This document shows positions 19,172-27,729 of a stretch of 41,810 bases of DNA, piece by piece (the stretch's first letter is position 1; every line of letters starts with the position of its first letter). A program made the position numbers and the translations under genes. The notes beneath the pieces were generated by a model. The model was not told the origin of the DNA, made no database searches, and saw only the letters and a list, made by a program, of their open reading frames with translations. This stretch comes from an uncultured Fidelibacterota bacterium (GTDB taxonomy: Bacteria > Fidelibacterota > Marinisomatia > Marinisomatales > TCS55): the NCBI GenBank assembly GCA_913049685.1, contig CAJWZD010000016.1:1-41810 (forward strand), given 5' to 3'.

Positions 19172-19836
19172 TACCAGTCTTTTAAGAGCTTTTTGTTTTT
19201 AAATTTCTGAAGTTGCTGCTTTTGCATAACCTTTTCGTCATTCTTTAAAGCGTCTAATATACTTTCAGCTTTATTTAAATCTTGTGATTTTTTTTCATCT
19301 GACTCTTTTGCTGGTGACCGAGATTCTTCCTTATTTTCTTTATCGCTTTCTTCATCCTTCTTTTCTTCATCCTTCTTTTCTTCGTCCTTCTTTTCTTCGT
19401 CCTTCTTTTCTTCGTCCTTCTTTTCTTCTTCTGGCTTTTTCTGATATTTTATATACTCATAATTATACCTAGCCTCATCATCATCAGGGTTTAGCTCGAG
19501 AGCTTTTTTATAGAAATGCAATGCTTCACTTAGATTGTTATTTTTATAATTAATATTACCTAGATTATAAAAAGCTTTTGATCTAAGGTCTTTTTCTCTG
19601 CTAGAAAGAGATTCATTAAATTTAATTTCTGCGTTCTTAACATCATCCTGCATATATAGTGATGCACCTTTACCAAAAAGGGCTTCTGAGTTATTTTTAT
19701 TCATAGATAATATTGAATCATAATACTTTTCAGCAGCTATATAATCTTCCTTTTGATAATTAAGGATTCCCTGATCCTGTGCTGTCATTAAGGATATAAG
19801 CGCAATTAAAGATATTGATTTTCGAGCATTAATCAT
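19171..19836 (-). CDS. batC: BatC: TPR protein with charged low-complexity tail
   Basis: A 221-residue protein. A signal peptide (ending near MTAQ, residue 20) is followed by three TPR units, the clearest being SKAFYNLGNINYKNNNLSEA and FYKKALELNPDDDEARYNYE. From residue 137 comes a highly charged run of EEKKD repeats, then another K/E/D-rich region. The TPRs likely bind partners within the Bat complex. The tandem repeat is treated separately. It overlaps batB by four bases and batD by one. Confidence 0.82.
   Translation of the reverse strand: MINARKSISLIALISLMTAQDQGILNYQKEDYIAAEKYYDSILSMNKNNSEALFGKGASLYMQDDVKNAEIKFNESLSSREKDLRSKAFYNLGNINYKNNNLSEALHFYKKALELNPDDDEARYNYEYIKYQKKPEEEKKDEEKKDEEKKDEEKKDEEKKDEESDKENKEESRSPAKESDEKKSQDLNKAESILDALKNDEKVMQKQQLQKFKNKKLLKDW
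19348..19431 (-). repeat. 15-base tandem repeat encoding EEKKD in batC
   Basis: About five and a half copies of a 15-base unit encoding EEKKD (residues 136-163 of BatC). Copies are nearly identical at DNA level, with only an alternating third-position change (tcatcc/tcgtcc on the plus strand). This indicates recent expansion by slippage, and copy number may vary between strains. Confidence 0.85.
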
Positions 19837-20831
19837 TTCATTCGCTTTCGAGAGGATATAAAAATGCTAGAAATAAATAAACATAGTGAAAATAATCCAA
19901 ATTTTTGAAACTGATCTTCATATTGTGAATACATGTGAGACTGAATTATTCTTTTTTCCATAACGTCAATTTGTTTGATAATATTTCTAAAGTTTGAAGG
20001 CTGATTATTAAATGTTAAAAAAGACCCTTTTCCAGCACGTGAAATATCTTCAAGAATTTGCACATTAAGTTTAGATGTAATTAATTTACCAGAACTATCT
20101 TTTTTATAATCTATTGATCCATTTTTGGTTAAAGTTGGTATCAATGATCCCGTTTTCGTGCCAACACCAACAGTATGAATGACCATACCCTTTTTAGATG
20201 CTTGCTTAGCTAAGTCTACAGCTTCTCCTTCATGATCCTCCCCATCAGAAATTAAAACTAATACTTTATATTTTGAGTTATCATCAGAAAAAGCAGAAAG
20301 ACCGGTTTGCAAAGCAGAGCTTAGAGAAGTTCCTTGAGTGGGAATCATATTTGTATCAATTTGATCTAAAAAAAGAAATGCTGCTTCATAATCTGTTGTA
20401 AGGGGAAGATAAAGATGGCTTGATCCAGCAAAAACTATAAATGCTACTCTATCACCCTTAAGGTTTTTAATTAGTTGAGAAATTTCAAATTTGGATTTAT
20501 CAAGCCTTGAGGGCTTTATATCTGTACCTCTCATACTAGAAGAAACATCAATACAAAAAACAAGATCAAGGCCTTTTCGATCTACAGGTGCAAGCGCAGT
20601 ACCAATTTGAGGTCCCGATGCAGCAAATATTAGAAATACAGTTGAAAGAAAAAGAAGATTTTGTTTTAACCTTACCCTACTTAAGTTAATATTTTGAAAT
20701 AAGACTCTCTTTATATTTAAAGAAACGTCTGAAAAGATTTGATGTTTTCCTGACCATGCATAATCAAATAACATCAATATAATAAAAGGTATATAAAGAA
20801 ATAATATTTCTGGAAATCTGAATTCAATCAT
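19833..20831 (-). CDS. batB: BatB: VWA-domain membrane protein
   Basis: A 332-residue protein. Two N-terminal hydrophobic helices (about 10-25 and 60-75) are followed by a von Willebrand A domain with an intact MIDAS: DVSSSM (about residue 95), the threonine region in PTQGTSLSSAL and SDGEDHEGEAV. A C-terminal transmembrane helix (GLFSLCLFISSIFISS) closes it. It overlaps batA by four bases and batC by four bases. VWA domains bind protein partners through a metal ion; in Bat operons they work with MoxR-type AAA+ ATPases, none of which is encoded next to this cluster. Confidence 0.9.
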   Translation of the reverse strand: MIEFRFPEILFLYIPFIILMLFDYAWSGKHQIFSDVSLNIKRVLFQNINLSRVRLKQNLLFLSTVFLIFAASGPQIGTALAPVDRKGLDLVFCIDVSSSMRGTDIKPSRLDKSKFEISQLIKNLKGDRVAFIVFAGSSHLYLPLTTDYEAAFLFLDQIDTNMIPTQGTSLSSALQTGLSAFSDDNSKYKVLVLISDGEDHEGEAVDLAKQASKKGMVIHTVGVGTKTGSLIPTLTKNGSIDYKKDSSGKLITSKLNVQILEDISRAGKGSFLTFNNQPSNFRNIIKQIDVMEKRIIQSHMYSQYEDQFQKFGLFSLCLFISSIFISSRKRMK

Positions 20832-21799
20832 AATTTTTTCTTAAAGTAGAATCGCTCTAAAATATTTCCACCTAGACTTAAAAATAAGGCTGGAATTAGA
20901 AACCAACCGAATAACTCTTTGTATTGTGTATAAATTTTTATTTCAACTTGCGTACGTTCTAGTTCATCGATTTTTGAATATATTTTTTCTAAAGCATCAG
21001 AATTTGTTGCTCTGAAATATTGACCTCCTGTTGTTTTTGCAATTGCTATTAAGGATTTTTCATCAATTTCGTTTCGAATATATCCCCTTCCAGGAATAAA
21101 CGACACATCGTCATTTGTTCCTGCGCCAATCGTATAAATCTTAATATTAAATTGCTTAGCAAGGTCCGCTGCTGTACTTGGGTCTAGTTCGCCAGAATTG
21201 TTACTTCCATCTGACAATAATATCATTACTTTTGATTTTGAAGCTGAATTCCTTAGTCGGTTGGTAGCATTAGCTATAGCCATACCAATAGCTGTTCCGT
21301 CATAGGATTGCTGAGCGACTGATACTTCATCCATCAAAGACAAAAGAACATCTTTATCAATAGTTAAAGGGCACTGTATAAAGGATTCACCTGCAAAAAC
21401 CAAAATACCCAATCTATCTCCTTCGCGTTTGCTGATAAAGTTCTTTGCAGTTTTTTTTACTACTTCCAATCTATTTGGCTTGAAGTCAGTGGCAAGCATT
21501 GATGAGCTGATGTCAATCACTAAAATTATATCAACAATATCTATATTTTTTTCTTGAATATCCTTTACAACTTGAGGGCGAGATAAACTGACTACTATCA
21601 AAAAAATGACTAAATATTGAATGAAAGATGAAAATCTCTTTTTCAGTCTCCCTTTTTTAATCATATCCTTTGATACTATTGAAACTGAAGAAAATCGAAT
21701 TGGGCCAGATATTGAAAATTTGAATATCTTTCTAATAAGAAAGATCAATGGTATTACTAAAAGCAATATTAAGTATAAGGGACTATCTAAAGTTATCAT
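20828..21799 (-). CDS. batA: BatA: VWA-domain membrane protein
   Basis: A 323-residue protein, first gene of the bat unit. Two N-terminal transmembrane helices (LYLILLLVIPLIFLI and FIQYLVIFLIVVSL) precede a VWA domain with the MIDAS motif DISSSM (about residue 95), DGTAIGMAIANA and LLSDGSNNSGE. A C-terminal helix (LFGWFLIPALFLSLGG) anchors it again. This is the BatA type, paralogous to BatB just downstream. The 92 bases between it and tatA probably carry the operon promoter; no clear consensus pair was found there. Confidence 0.9.
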   Translation of the reverse strand: MITLDSPLYLILLLVIPLIFLIRKIFKFSISGPIRFSSVSIVSKDMIKKGRLKKRFSSFIQYLVIFLIVVSLSRPQVVKDIQEKNIDIVDIILVIDISSSMLATDFKPNRLEVVKKTAKNFISKREGDRLGILVFAGESFIQCPLTIDKDVLLSLMDEVSVAQQSYDGTAIGMAIANATNRLRNSASKSKVMILLSDGSNNSGELDPSTAADLAKQFNIKIYTIGAGTNDDVSFIPGRGYIRNEIDEKSLIAIAKTTGGQYFRATNSDALEKIYSKIDELERTQVEIKIYTQYKELFGWFLIPALFLSLGGNILERFYFKKKL

Positions 21800-21891
21800 A
21801 AGAAGCTATATTAGCAAATAATAGACGTAAAATAGATATACAACTCTCAAGGCAAAGAAGAAGATTTTGCTATGCTTTGACTAGCCTATAT

Positions 21892-22116
21892 TTATGCTTT
21901 ACCATCCTCATTTGGTGTATCTACGCTCTCTTGAACATCTTTCAATTCATCCTTTACACCATCAACAGCTCCTTTAAACTCACGAATTCCCTGCCCTAAT
22001 CCTTTTGCTAGGCCTGGCAATCTTTTTGCTCCGAATATTAATAAAATAACCAAGGCAATTAATGCAACTTCCCATCCTCCAGGCATCCCTGCAAAAACCA
22101 AGTTATTATAAGACAT
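21892..22116 (-). CDS. tatA: Sec-independent protein translocase subunit TatA
   Basis: A 74-residue protein. An N-terminal transmembrane helix (WEVALIALVILLIFG) is followed by the signature FGAKRLPGLAKGLG and an amphipathic helix (GIREFKGAVDGV). The tail is acidic. This is the pore-forming TatA/TatE component that exports folded proteins with twin-arginine signals. No tatB or tatC is in the window. I use the ATG at 22116, set by the GGAGG just upstream; the longer frame from a TTG at 22128 would put that binding site inside the coding region. It ends the long housekeeping run, 54 bases after the DUF4321-like gene. Confidence 0.95.
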   Translation of the reverse strand: MSYNNLVFAGMPGGWEVALIALVILLIFGAKRLPGLAKGLGQGIREFKGAVDGVKDELKDVQESVDTPNEDGKA

Positions 22117-22121
22117 ACAAA

Positions 22122-22126
22122 CCTCC
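22122..22126 (-). promoter_or_regulatory. Ribosome binding site deciding the tatA start
   Basis: GGAGG on the minus strand, five bases before the ATG at 22116. It is one of the clearest Shine-Dalgarno sites in the window and fixes the tatA start. Confidence 0.85.
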
Positions 22127-22170
22127 AATTATTCTAAATAGTATTAAATAAGTTAAACAATTTATTCATT

Positions 22171-22458
22171 TTAACGGAAATAGCGTAAAAAATAATAAGC
22201 AACAGATAAACCAATTATGCTTGTAAAGTTAAAAGTAAGGCTTAGTCCAAACTGTAAAGAAAACATTATGAAATCTAATGAAATTACCCCTGAACCATCT
22301 GGAGTTAAACCGGCAAAAGAGAACTCAATACTTCTTAAAAAGAACTCACGAACTACACTATCAGGCAGTATCCATGCTAATAATTCACCTAACAGCGTTC
22401 CTAGAAGAGTGCCAAAAAATAAAATTAATATGATTATACTTATAGAGCGTTTATTCAT
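22171..22458 (-). CDS. Small membrane protein, DUF4321-like
   Basis: A 95-residue protein with two to three hydrophobic segments: SIIILILFFGTLLGTLLGELLAW at the N-terminus, and a C-terminal SLQFGLSLTFNFTSIIGL followed by VAYYFLRYFR. The GTLLGTLLGE motif and length resemble the DUF4321 family, of unknown function. I use the ATG at 22458, which overlaps the TGA of psd in an ATGA; the frame is open further upstream inside psd but has no support there. Confidence 0.6.
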   Translation of the reverse strand: MNKRSISIIILILFFGTLLGTLLGELLAWILPDSVVREFFLRSIEFSFAGLTPDGSGVISLDFIMFSLQFGLSLTFNFTSIIGLSVAYYFLRYFR

Positions 22459-23099
22459 TGCTTTATTCGCCCTATTACTGATTCTCCAGCTTTCACTTTT
22501 TCTCCTATATTGACACAAACATCAATCTCAGAAGATACAACAATATCTGCCCTACTCCCAAAACGAATAAAGCCCATTCTGTCTCCTTTTGTTACATTTT
22601 CATTTGGCTTGGCATAACATAGTATTCTTCGAGCAACTAAACCTGCAATTTGTTTTATTTTAAAAATAAAGTTATTTGCTTCAATAACTGTTACTATCTT
22701 CTCATTTACATCTGATGCATTATCAGCAAATGCAGCAATAAATTTACCCTCAGTACTTTTTACACTTTTTACTTTTCCATCAAAAGGATATCTAAATACG
22801 TGGACGTCAAAAACGCTAAGAAAGATAGAAATAACTTTAGAAGAACTGCCTACTTCATTATCATTAATTTTTTTAATTGATATTATCCTACCATCCGCAG
22901 GAGATAGGATGGTAGAGCTATCTGGCGTAATTTTCCTTTGAGGATCTCTAAAAAAATAGATAGCAAATAAGTAAAAAGATCCAAATAATATATAAATATA
23001 GTATAGTATTTTTATATCAGATGCATGCACATAAAGACCAAAAGGGAAAAGAAATATCAATACACTGATTAAAAACAATCTGCCTTCTTTAGCAATCAT
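22455..23099 (-). CDS. psd: Phosphatidylserine decarboxylase proenzyme (short form)
   Basis: A 214-residue protein that converts phosphatidylserine to phosphatidylethanolamine. An N-terminal hydrophobic hairpin is followed by the conserved ILSPADGRI, then FLSVFDVHVFRYPFDGKV. The self-cleavage site is the Gly-Ser of RFGSRADIVV, where the serine becomes the pyruvoyl group. The short length and this site match the PSD-A/archaeal-type subfamily. The start is ambiguous: ATG 23099, one base after the htrA stop, fits the family start MIAKEG, and an alternative TTG at 23114 would overlap htrA by 14 bases. No pssA is in the window. Confidence 0.9.
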   Translation of the reverse strand: MIAKEGRLFLISVLIFLFPFGLYVHASDIKILYYIYILFGSFYLFAIYFFRDPQRKITPDSSTILSPADGRIISIKKINDNEVGSSSKVISIFLSVFDVHVFRYPFDGKVKSVKSTEGKFIAAFADNASDVNEKIVTVIEANNFIFKIKQIAGLVARRILCYAKPNENVTKGDRMGFIRFGSRADIVVSSEIDVCVNIGEKVKAGESVIGRIKQ

Positions 23100-23100
23100 T

Positions 23101-24192
23101 TCAATATGTCTCAAGCGTTAAATATTTTTTTAAAATCCTGCCATTTCTAAAAATCTTAATTAAAATACGATCACCTGGACGCAAATCAAGAACTTCAATA
23201 ATTTCTGAGAACTCTCTTCTAGTCCTAACTTTTTCACCTTCAAGCTCAATAATTACATCTCCATATTTTAATTTAGCCTTACTAGCGGAACTGTTTGGAG
23301 CTATTTGAGTGATTAAAACTCCAGAATTAACATTTATTCCCAGTAGCTCTGCTGTTCGAGAATCAAGGTCTTGACCACGCAACCCTAATTTTGATTTTCT
23401 TTCAATTATACCAGACTTTAATTCTTTAACTATATTGAGCGCCCTATTAATCGGAATCGCAAAACCAAAACCACTTGAACCTTGCTGAGACCTATCAACA
23501 GAATACACAAAAGTATTAATACCTATTACTTCACCTTCGGCGTTAACTAGCGGACCACCACTATTGCCTGGGTTGATAGCAGCATCAGTTTGAATCATGT
23601 TCTGAAAAACATGATTACCCTGCTTTCCAAAATTAAGATTTTTTCCACTCAATATGCCAAGGGTTGCGATTGGTTGTTGACTGGCCCCAAAAAGGCCAAA
23701 AGGGTTGCCAAGAGCAATAACCCATTCACCAATAATTACATTATCAGAGTTACCAATCTTAACATAATTAAAATTTTCTCCTTCAAGCTTTAAAAGCGCG
23801 AGGTCTGTTAATCGGTCTAATCCTATAATTTCCGCACTATACTGTTTTCCACCTGGTAAAGTAGCAATAATTTTTAACGCATTTTCAACAACATGATAAT
23901 TAGTAATTACGTATCCATCTTGACTTATTACAACTCCAGAACCAGAACTTTTGACTTCTCTTAGTCTTGTTTCAGATGGAAACAGTAAAGAAAATAATGG
24001 ATCCCGCTGAAACTGCTCATACCATGGATTGACTGAATATTGCTGTATTTGAGTAACATTAATACTAGCTACGGCCGGACTTGTTGATTCTATAGCTTTT
24101 GTTATAGCATTTTGTCTAGACCAATCAACTGATTGTCCGTATGCTAATACTAAATATATGAATCCTATTAAAGTTATTTTAATTTTTTTCAT
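23101..24192 (-). CDS. HtrA/Deg-type periplasmic serine protease
   Basis: A 363-residue protein. A signal peptide (LIGFIYLVLAYGQ) is followed by a trypsin-like domain with a complete catalytic triad: His100 in TNYHVV, Asp130 in LTDLALLK and Ser211 in NPGNSGGPL. A single PDZ domain follows (about residues 265-360, GVLITQIAPNSSASKAKLKYGD). One PDZ domain is the DegS/HtrA-like layout; DegP has two. Such proteases remove misfolded exported proteins. It overlaps truA by 14 bases. Confidence 0.92.
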   Translation of the reverse strand: MKKIKITLIGFIYLVLAYGQSVDWSRQNAITKAIESTSPAVASINVTQIQQYSVNPWYEQFQRDPLFSLLFPSETRLREVKSSGSGVVISQDGYVITNYHVVENALKIIATLPGGKQYSAEIIGLDRLTDLALLKLEGENFNYVKIGNSDNVIIGEWVIALGNPFGLFGASQQPIATLGILSGKNLNFGKQGNHVFQNMIQTDAAINPGNSGGPLVNAEGEVIGINTFVYSVDRSQQGSSGFGFAIPINRALNIVKELKSGIIERKSKLGLRGQDLDSRTAELLGINVNSGVLITQIAPNSSASKAKLKYGDVIIELEGEKVRTRREFSEIIEVLDLRPGDRILIKIFRNGRILKKYLTLETY

Positions 24193-24919
24193 AATCTATT
24201 TTTTCTAAAATTAATCCATTTGGTGGAGCTTTATAAATTTGCACATCTTCCTTAGGGATAGTTAAAAGTTCTTCAAACTTTTTTAAAGAAAATTTCTTTT
24301 TTCCAATTTCAATCATTGTGCCAACTAAATAACGCACCATGTGATGTAAAAATCTATTCCCAGTAATATGATAATTTAGCAATGACTCGCTATCTTTCCA
24401 TATTGAATCATAAACAACACATCTTCTATTTGTTATTTTTGGATTATTTTTACTAAATGAGGTAAAATCATAATCGCCAATTATTAATTTAGAAGCTTTA
24501 TTTAAAAGTTTTAAATCCAATGGACTGCTACAATGTGTATAGTGCCGGTCTAGGATATAGGTATTTGTTCTCAATCTATAAACATAAGACCTTTTTGTAG
24601 CTGAAAATCGAGCATGAAAGTCGTTTTTTACAATTTCACAATTTAACACTCTGATATCTTTATTTATTCTAGCATTTAGTGCATTAATGATCAATTCAGG
24701 ATTAATCTTTTTTAAAAGATCAAAATGTGCAACTTGAGCTAATGCATGAACTCCAGAATCAGTCCTCCCTGAACCGCATATAGTAATGTTCTGAGAAGTA
24801 AGATCTGAAAGGGCTTTTTCAAGTTCTCCTTGAATAGTTTTATGGTTTTTCTGGATTTGCCAGCCATGATAATTCGTACCATCATAGTGAACAACAATCT
24901 TATATCTATAAAATGTCAA
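24179..24919 (-). CDS. truA: tRNA pseudouridine synthase A
   Basis: A 246-residue enzyme that makes pseudouridine at positions 38-40 of tRNA anticodon stems. The N-terminal VVHYDGTNYHGWQIQ, the catalytic Asp54 in GRTDSGVHA, the RSYVYRL segment and the C-terminal GNRFLHHMVRYLVGTM are all present. It starts at TTG 24919, which gives the usual short lead before YDG. It overlaps the ecfT-like gene by 14 bases and htrA by 14 bases. Confidence 0.96.
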   Translation of the reverse strand: MTFYRYKIVVHYDGTNYHGWQIQKNHKTIQGELEKALSDLTSQNITICGSGRTDSGVHALAQVAHFDLLKKINPELIINALNARINKDIRVLNCEIVKNDFHARFSATKRSYVYRLRTNTYILDRHYTHCSSPLDLKLLNKASKLIIGDYDFTSFSKNNPKITNRRCVVYDSIWKDSESLLNYHITGNRFLHHMVRYLVGTMIEIGKKKFSLKKFEELLTIPKEDVQIYKAPPNGLILEKIDYEKN

Positions 24920-25625
24920 TGAGGTAGCTCGAAAAAAGAGAAATTAATGCAATTTGAAGCAAATTGAAAAAGCTGAAGTTAATTGGATGTATAATGCTTC
25001 GTGGGTAATGCGTTCCATAGCCTCTAAGCTTCATTGAAAGAGCAATATCGCTAGATCTATTAAGTTGATAAACAAGCATTGATGGAAGCTCTTTTGATAT
25101 TTGAATTAATTTAGCATAGTAAGACTTGTCGGATCTTACTCCAATTGCCTTTAGACTGTTAACATTGTTAATCCAATACGACTGAAAGGTTGGATATAGT
25201 CGAAGAGATAAGGATAAAAAAAGAAAAAAGTCTTCAACCCACTTCCATTTTAAACCTGTTTTGACCCAGAGCGACCGAATGGAAGTTATAAGTTTTTCTG
25301 ATGATGCTGTCTGAAGATAAAAATTCATAAATAGCATTATCAGACAAAGCTTTAATAATGCTAAAATAGCGCTTTCAATAGCTTCAATAAATGAAATTTG
25401 GGAAAAAATTAATGAAATTATAATATAAATAATTAGCATAATTGGTAGAAAAAAGAGCGTTGGTAAAAATTTATTAATGACTTTTTCAATAGCTGATTTA
25501 TTGTATACTGAAATAATTATCAGCAATAATGCAAATGGCCATAGTGAAAATATGGACGAAGAAAAAACTAAAATCATAGATATAGAAAAATAGAAATAAA
25601 GCTGAACTATAGGATGATTAAACAT
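24906..25625 (-). CDS. CbiQ/EcfT-type energy-coupling transmembrane protein
   Basis: A 239-residue membrane protein with several N-terminal helices, then a cytoplasmic helical region with FLFLSLSLRLYPTF and the coupling motif SMKLRGYG. In ECF transporters this arginine-glycine motif contacts the ATPase subunits. The protein matches the CbiQ/EcfT family but no EcfA ATPase or substrate-binding S component is encoded nearby, so the partners must lie elsewhere or the subunit has another role. The substrate cannot be named. It starts two bases after the DUF5683-like gene's stop. Confidence 0.75.
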   Translation of the reverse strand: MFNHPIVQLYFYFSISMILVFSSSIFSLWPFALLLIIISVYNKSAIEKVINKFLPTLFFLPIMLIIYIIISLIFSQISFIEAIESAILALLKLCLIMLFMNFYLQTASSEKLITSIRSLWVKTGLKWKWVEDFFLFLSLSLRLYPTFQSYWINNVNSLKAIGVRSDKSYYAKLIQISKELPSMLVYQLNRSSDIALSMKLRGYGTHYPRSIIHPINFSFFNLLQIALISLFSSYLIDIL

Positions 25626-25627
25626 TT

Positions 25628-26269
25628 TTATAATTTTAACTCAAATTTATATCCAACCAGCATGTCTTTCTTAGCTATATACGGTTTAATGGAAAAACTC
25701 TTCGATGTTGATAGTCTTTTTAAATATAATGCATCTATGCTTGATATAAAGTGGTTTAAAAACAAACCCCCAATAGCAAATGTTGAGAATAGCTTCATTT
25801 TATCTGACTGAATTCTTCTAGATTCAAAATATTTTCGATTTTTTGAAGTATCCCAATTCCAATTCCATTTTTGAGTTTGGGGATAAAGCTCCCCTACTTC
25901 CCTGTTGCGTAAATGCTCACTATTATAATCGTTCAAAGTGTTGAAATTTCCAATATCGACCCAATATTCACGGTCTTTCCCAGTGGTTACAATGCCTGCA
26001 TGTTTCGCAGCATAAGCTATATAGTTTCTTTTTATTTCATTAGAATATTTTGAGCTAGTATATAATGATAATAAAATACCTACCTCAACATAGATATACT
26101 TTTTTGAGCGACTTTTATAGCCTAATTCATTCTGGCCCCATCCAGGCACAAGAAATGATTTTATAACAGGATCTAAGGAATTTTTATTAACTGGCTGACA
26201 TAACATCAGCTCAGTAAAAAAAAATAAAATTACTACCGTAGAAATTTTAACTTGATTAATGCAAAGCAT
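25628..26269 (-). CDS. DUF5683-like membrane protein
   Basis: A 213-residue protein from ATG 26269 (a TTG at 26290 is a weaker alternative). A signal peptide (VVILFFFTELMLCQ) precedes the motif SFLVPGWGQ, typical of DUF5683-type proteins in FCB-group bacteria, then a hydrophobic segment (YVEVGILLSLYTSS) and a tyrosine-rich loop region. A second hydrophobic stretch (LFSTFAIGGLFLNHFISSIDALY) follows, then a short positively charged tail. The function is unknown. The gene overlaps lnt by 37 bases. Confidence 0.6.
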   Translation of the reverse strand: MLCINQVKISTVVILFFFTELMLCQPVNKNSLDPVIKSFLVPGWGQNELGYKSRSKKYIYVEVGILLSLYTSSKYSNEIKRNYIAYAAKHAGIVTTGKDREYWVDIGNFNTLNDYNSEHLRNREVGELYPQTQKWNWNWDTSKNRKYFESRRIQSDKMKLFSTFAIGGLFLNHFISSIDALYLKRLSTSKSFSIKPYIAKKDMLVGYKFELKL

Positions 26270-27729
26270 ATTAGGTTTATAAAAAAACAAATTTTTGAAA
26301 AAATATTTCCATATTTTGAATAAAAAGTTACTTCATTATTAAGGAAAACCTCACCATTAATTACTTCCTGCTTATTGTAGTGAATTTTATGCACAACTTC
26401 GCCCAAAGGATTAATGATCCCTGAAATTCCAGTATTTGCACTTAAAGCTATTCCAGTACGATTTTCAACAGCTCTTAATTTAGCCATTTCAAAAAACTGT
26501 CTAACTCCAGATGAATTTTGAAGCCAAGCAACATTAGCTTGAACTGTTAAAAAGCGCGCTCCTCTTTTAATAAAGTCTTTTACGATCAGAGGATTTGAAA
26601 GATCGTAACAAATCAAATTACTAAAAAAAATTGAATCTAAATTAAATAAAGTATGTTCTTCTCCTTGAATAAAATTACCCTGCCCAAAATTTAAATTATT
26701 TAAAATTGGAAACTTTGGCGATAAAGGAATGTACTCAGCAAAAGGTACTAAAAATAATTTATGATACATCTTATTTTTAGTGCTACCATCAAAGAATATT
26801 GATCCATTCAGTGAAATTCGCGTATTCTTTACAGTTTTGTAATCTAATGTGCCCATCAGAACTGGTTTTGAGGTTTCCTGTACAAGTTTTTCATATTTTT
26901 TTCTTATATATGATACACGCATATAATTTGGCAATGCCGCTTCTGGCCATAAAACTAAATCTGATTTTAAATCATATGCCAAAGCATTTAACGAATCCAT
27001 CTCTCCATAAAGCTCATCTCTATAACTTGATTCCCATTTTAAATTTGGATCAATGTTAGGCTGGATAATTGAAATAAATCTTTTTTCCCACAATTGCTCG
27101 TTGAATGAATTAATTTTAATTAATCCATATAAAATTGGGGCAATAATAAGAAAAGCTAGAATTGTATATACTTTGTACTTACGCTGCTTATCATATAAAA
27201 TTAAATAAATATTTATATTAACTAAGATAACCCAAAATGAAACCCCCTCGGATCCAGTATGATCAATTATTTGCAGTATTGGCAAGAAGTTGCTTTGCGT
27301 AAGAGCTAAATTTGACCAAGGAAAAGCTAAGGGGCCATAGCTTTTCAAAAACTCCATGCCTACCCATAAAAAAGGGATAACATAAATTGTTTTGGAGTAT
27401 TTTTTTTTCATCCAAGATATGGAGTACCCAGTAATAAGCCAAAATATTGAAAGATATAATATTGCAGCAATTAGTGATATTATAACCGGGGTAATAGATG
27501 CCCCACTATTTAATCCAATCCAATAAAGTGAAACCGTTGAGCAAACTATCGATGATAAAAATGAATATTTTAGAGATGATTTTGGAGATGTTGTGAGCCA
27601 AACTCTCAAAATAGGTACAAGACCAAAAAGCGCAATAATTCCCAAGCCTGGTGGATAAGACAAGCCAACTAAAAGACCAGAAAGCATTGATAGTTTTTTT
27701 CTTGAAAGAGTATTGATATATATCATCAA
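26233..27729 (-). CDS. lnt: Apolipoprotein N-acyltransferase
   Basis: A 498-residue inner-membrane enzyme that adds the third acyl chain to lipoprotein N-terminal cysteines. The N-terminal half has about six hydrophobic helices (starting LSGLLVGLSYPPGLGIIALFG). The C-terminal nitrilase-like domain shows the catalytic triad in order: Glu in WPEAALP, Lys in YHKLFLVPFAEY and Cys in NLICYDLS. Lipoproteins such as the UshA-like selenoprotein here would be substrates. It overlaps ruvX by four bases. Confidence 0.93.
   Translation of the reverse strand: MMIYINTLSRKKLSMLSGLLVGLSYPPGLGIIALFGLVPILRVWLTTSPKSSLKYSFLSSIVCSTVSLYWIGLNSGASITPVIISLIAAILYLSIFWLITGYSISWMKKKYSKTIYVIPFLWVGMEFLKSYGPLAFPWSNLALTQSNFLPILQIIDHTGSEGVSFWVILVNINIYLILYDKQRKYKVYTILAFLIIAPILYGLIKINSFNEQLWEKRFISIIQPNIDPNLKWESSYRDELYGEMDSLNALAYDLKSDLVLWPEAALPNYMRVSYIRKKYEKLVQETSKPVLMGTLDYKTVKNTRISLNGSIFFDGSTKNKMYHKLFLVPFAEYIPLSPKFPILNNLNFGQGNFIQGEEHTLFNLDSIFFSNLICYDLSNPLIVKDFIKRGARFLTVQANVAWLQNSSGVRQFFEMAKLRAVENRTGIALSANTGISGIINPLGEVVHKIHYNKQEVINGEVFLNNEVTFYSKYGNIFSKICFFINLICFALIKLKFLR

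Noticed and set aside
19284-19472. Plus-strand frame with repeated PSFLR units
   Set aside because: It is the reverse complement of the EEKKD repeat in batC and has no start signal.
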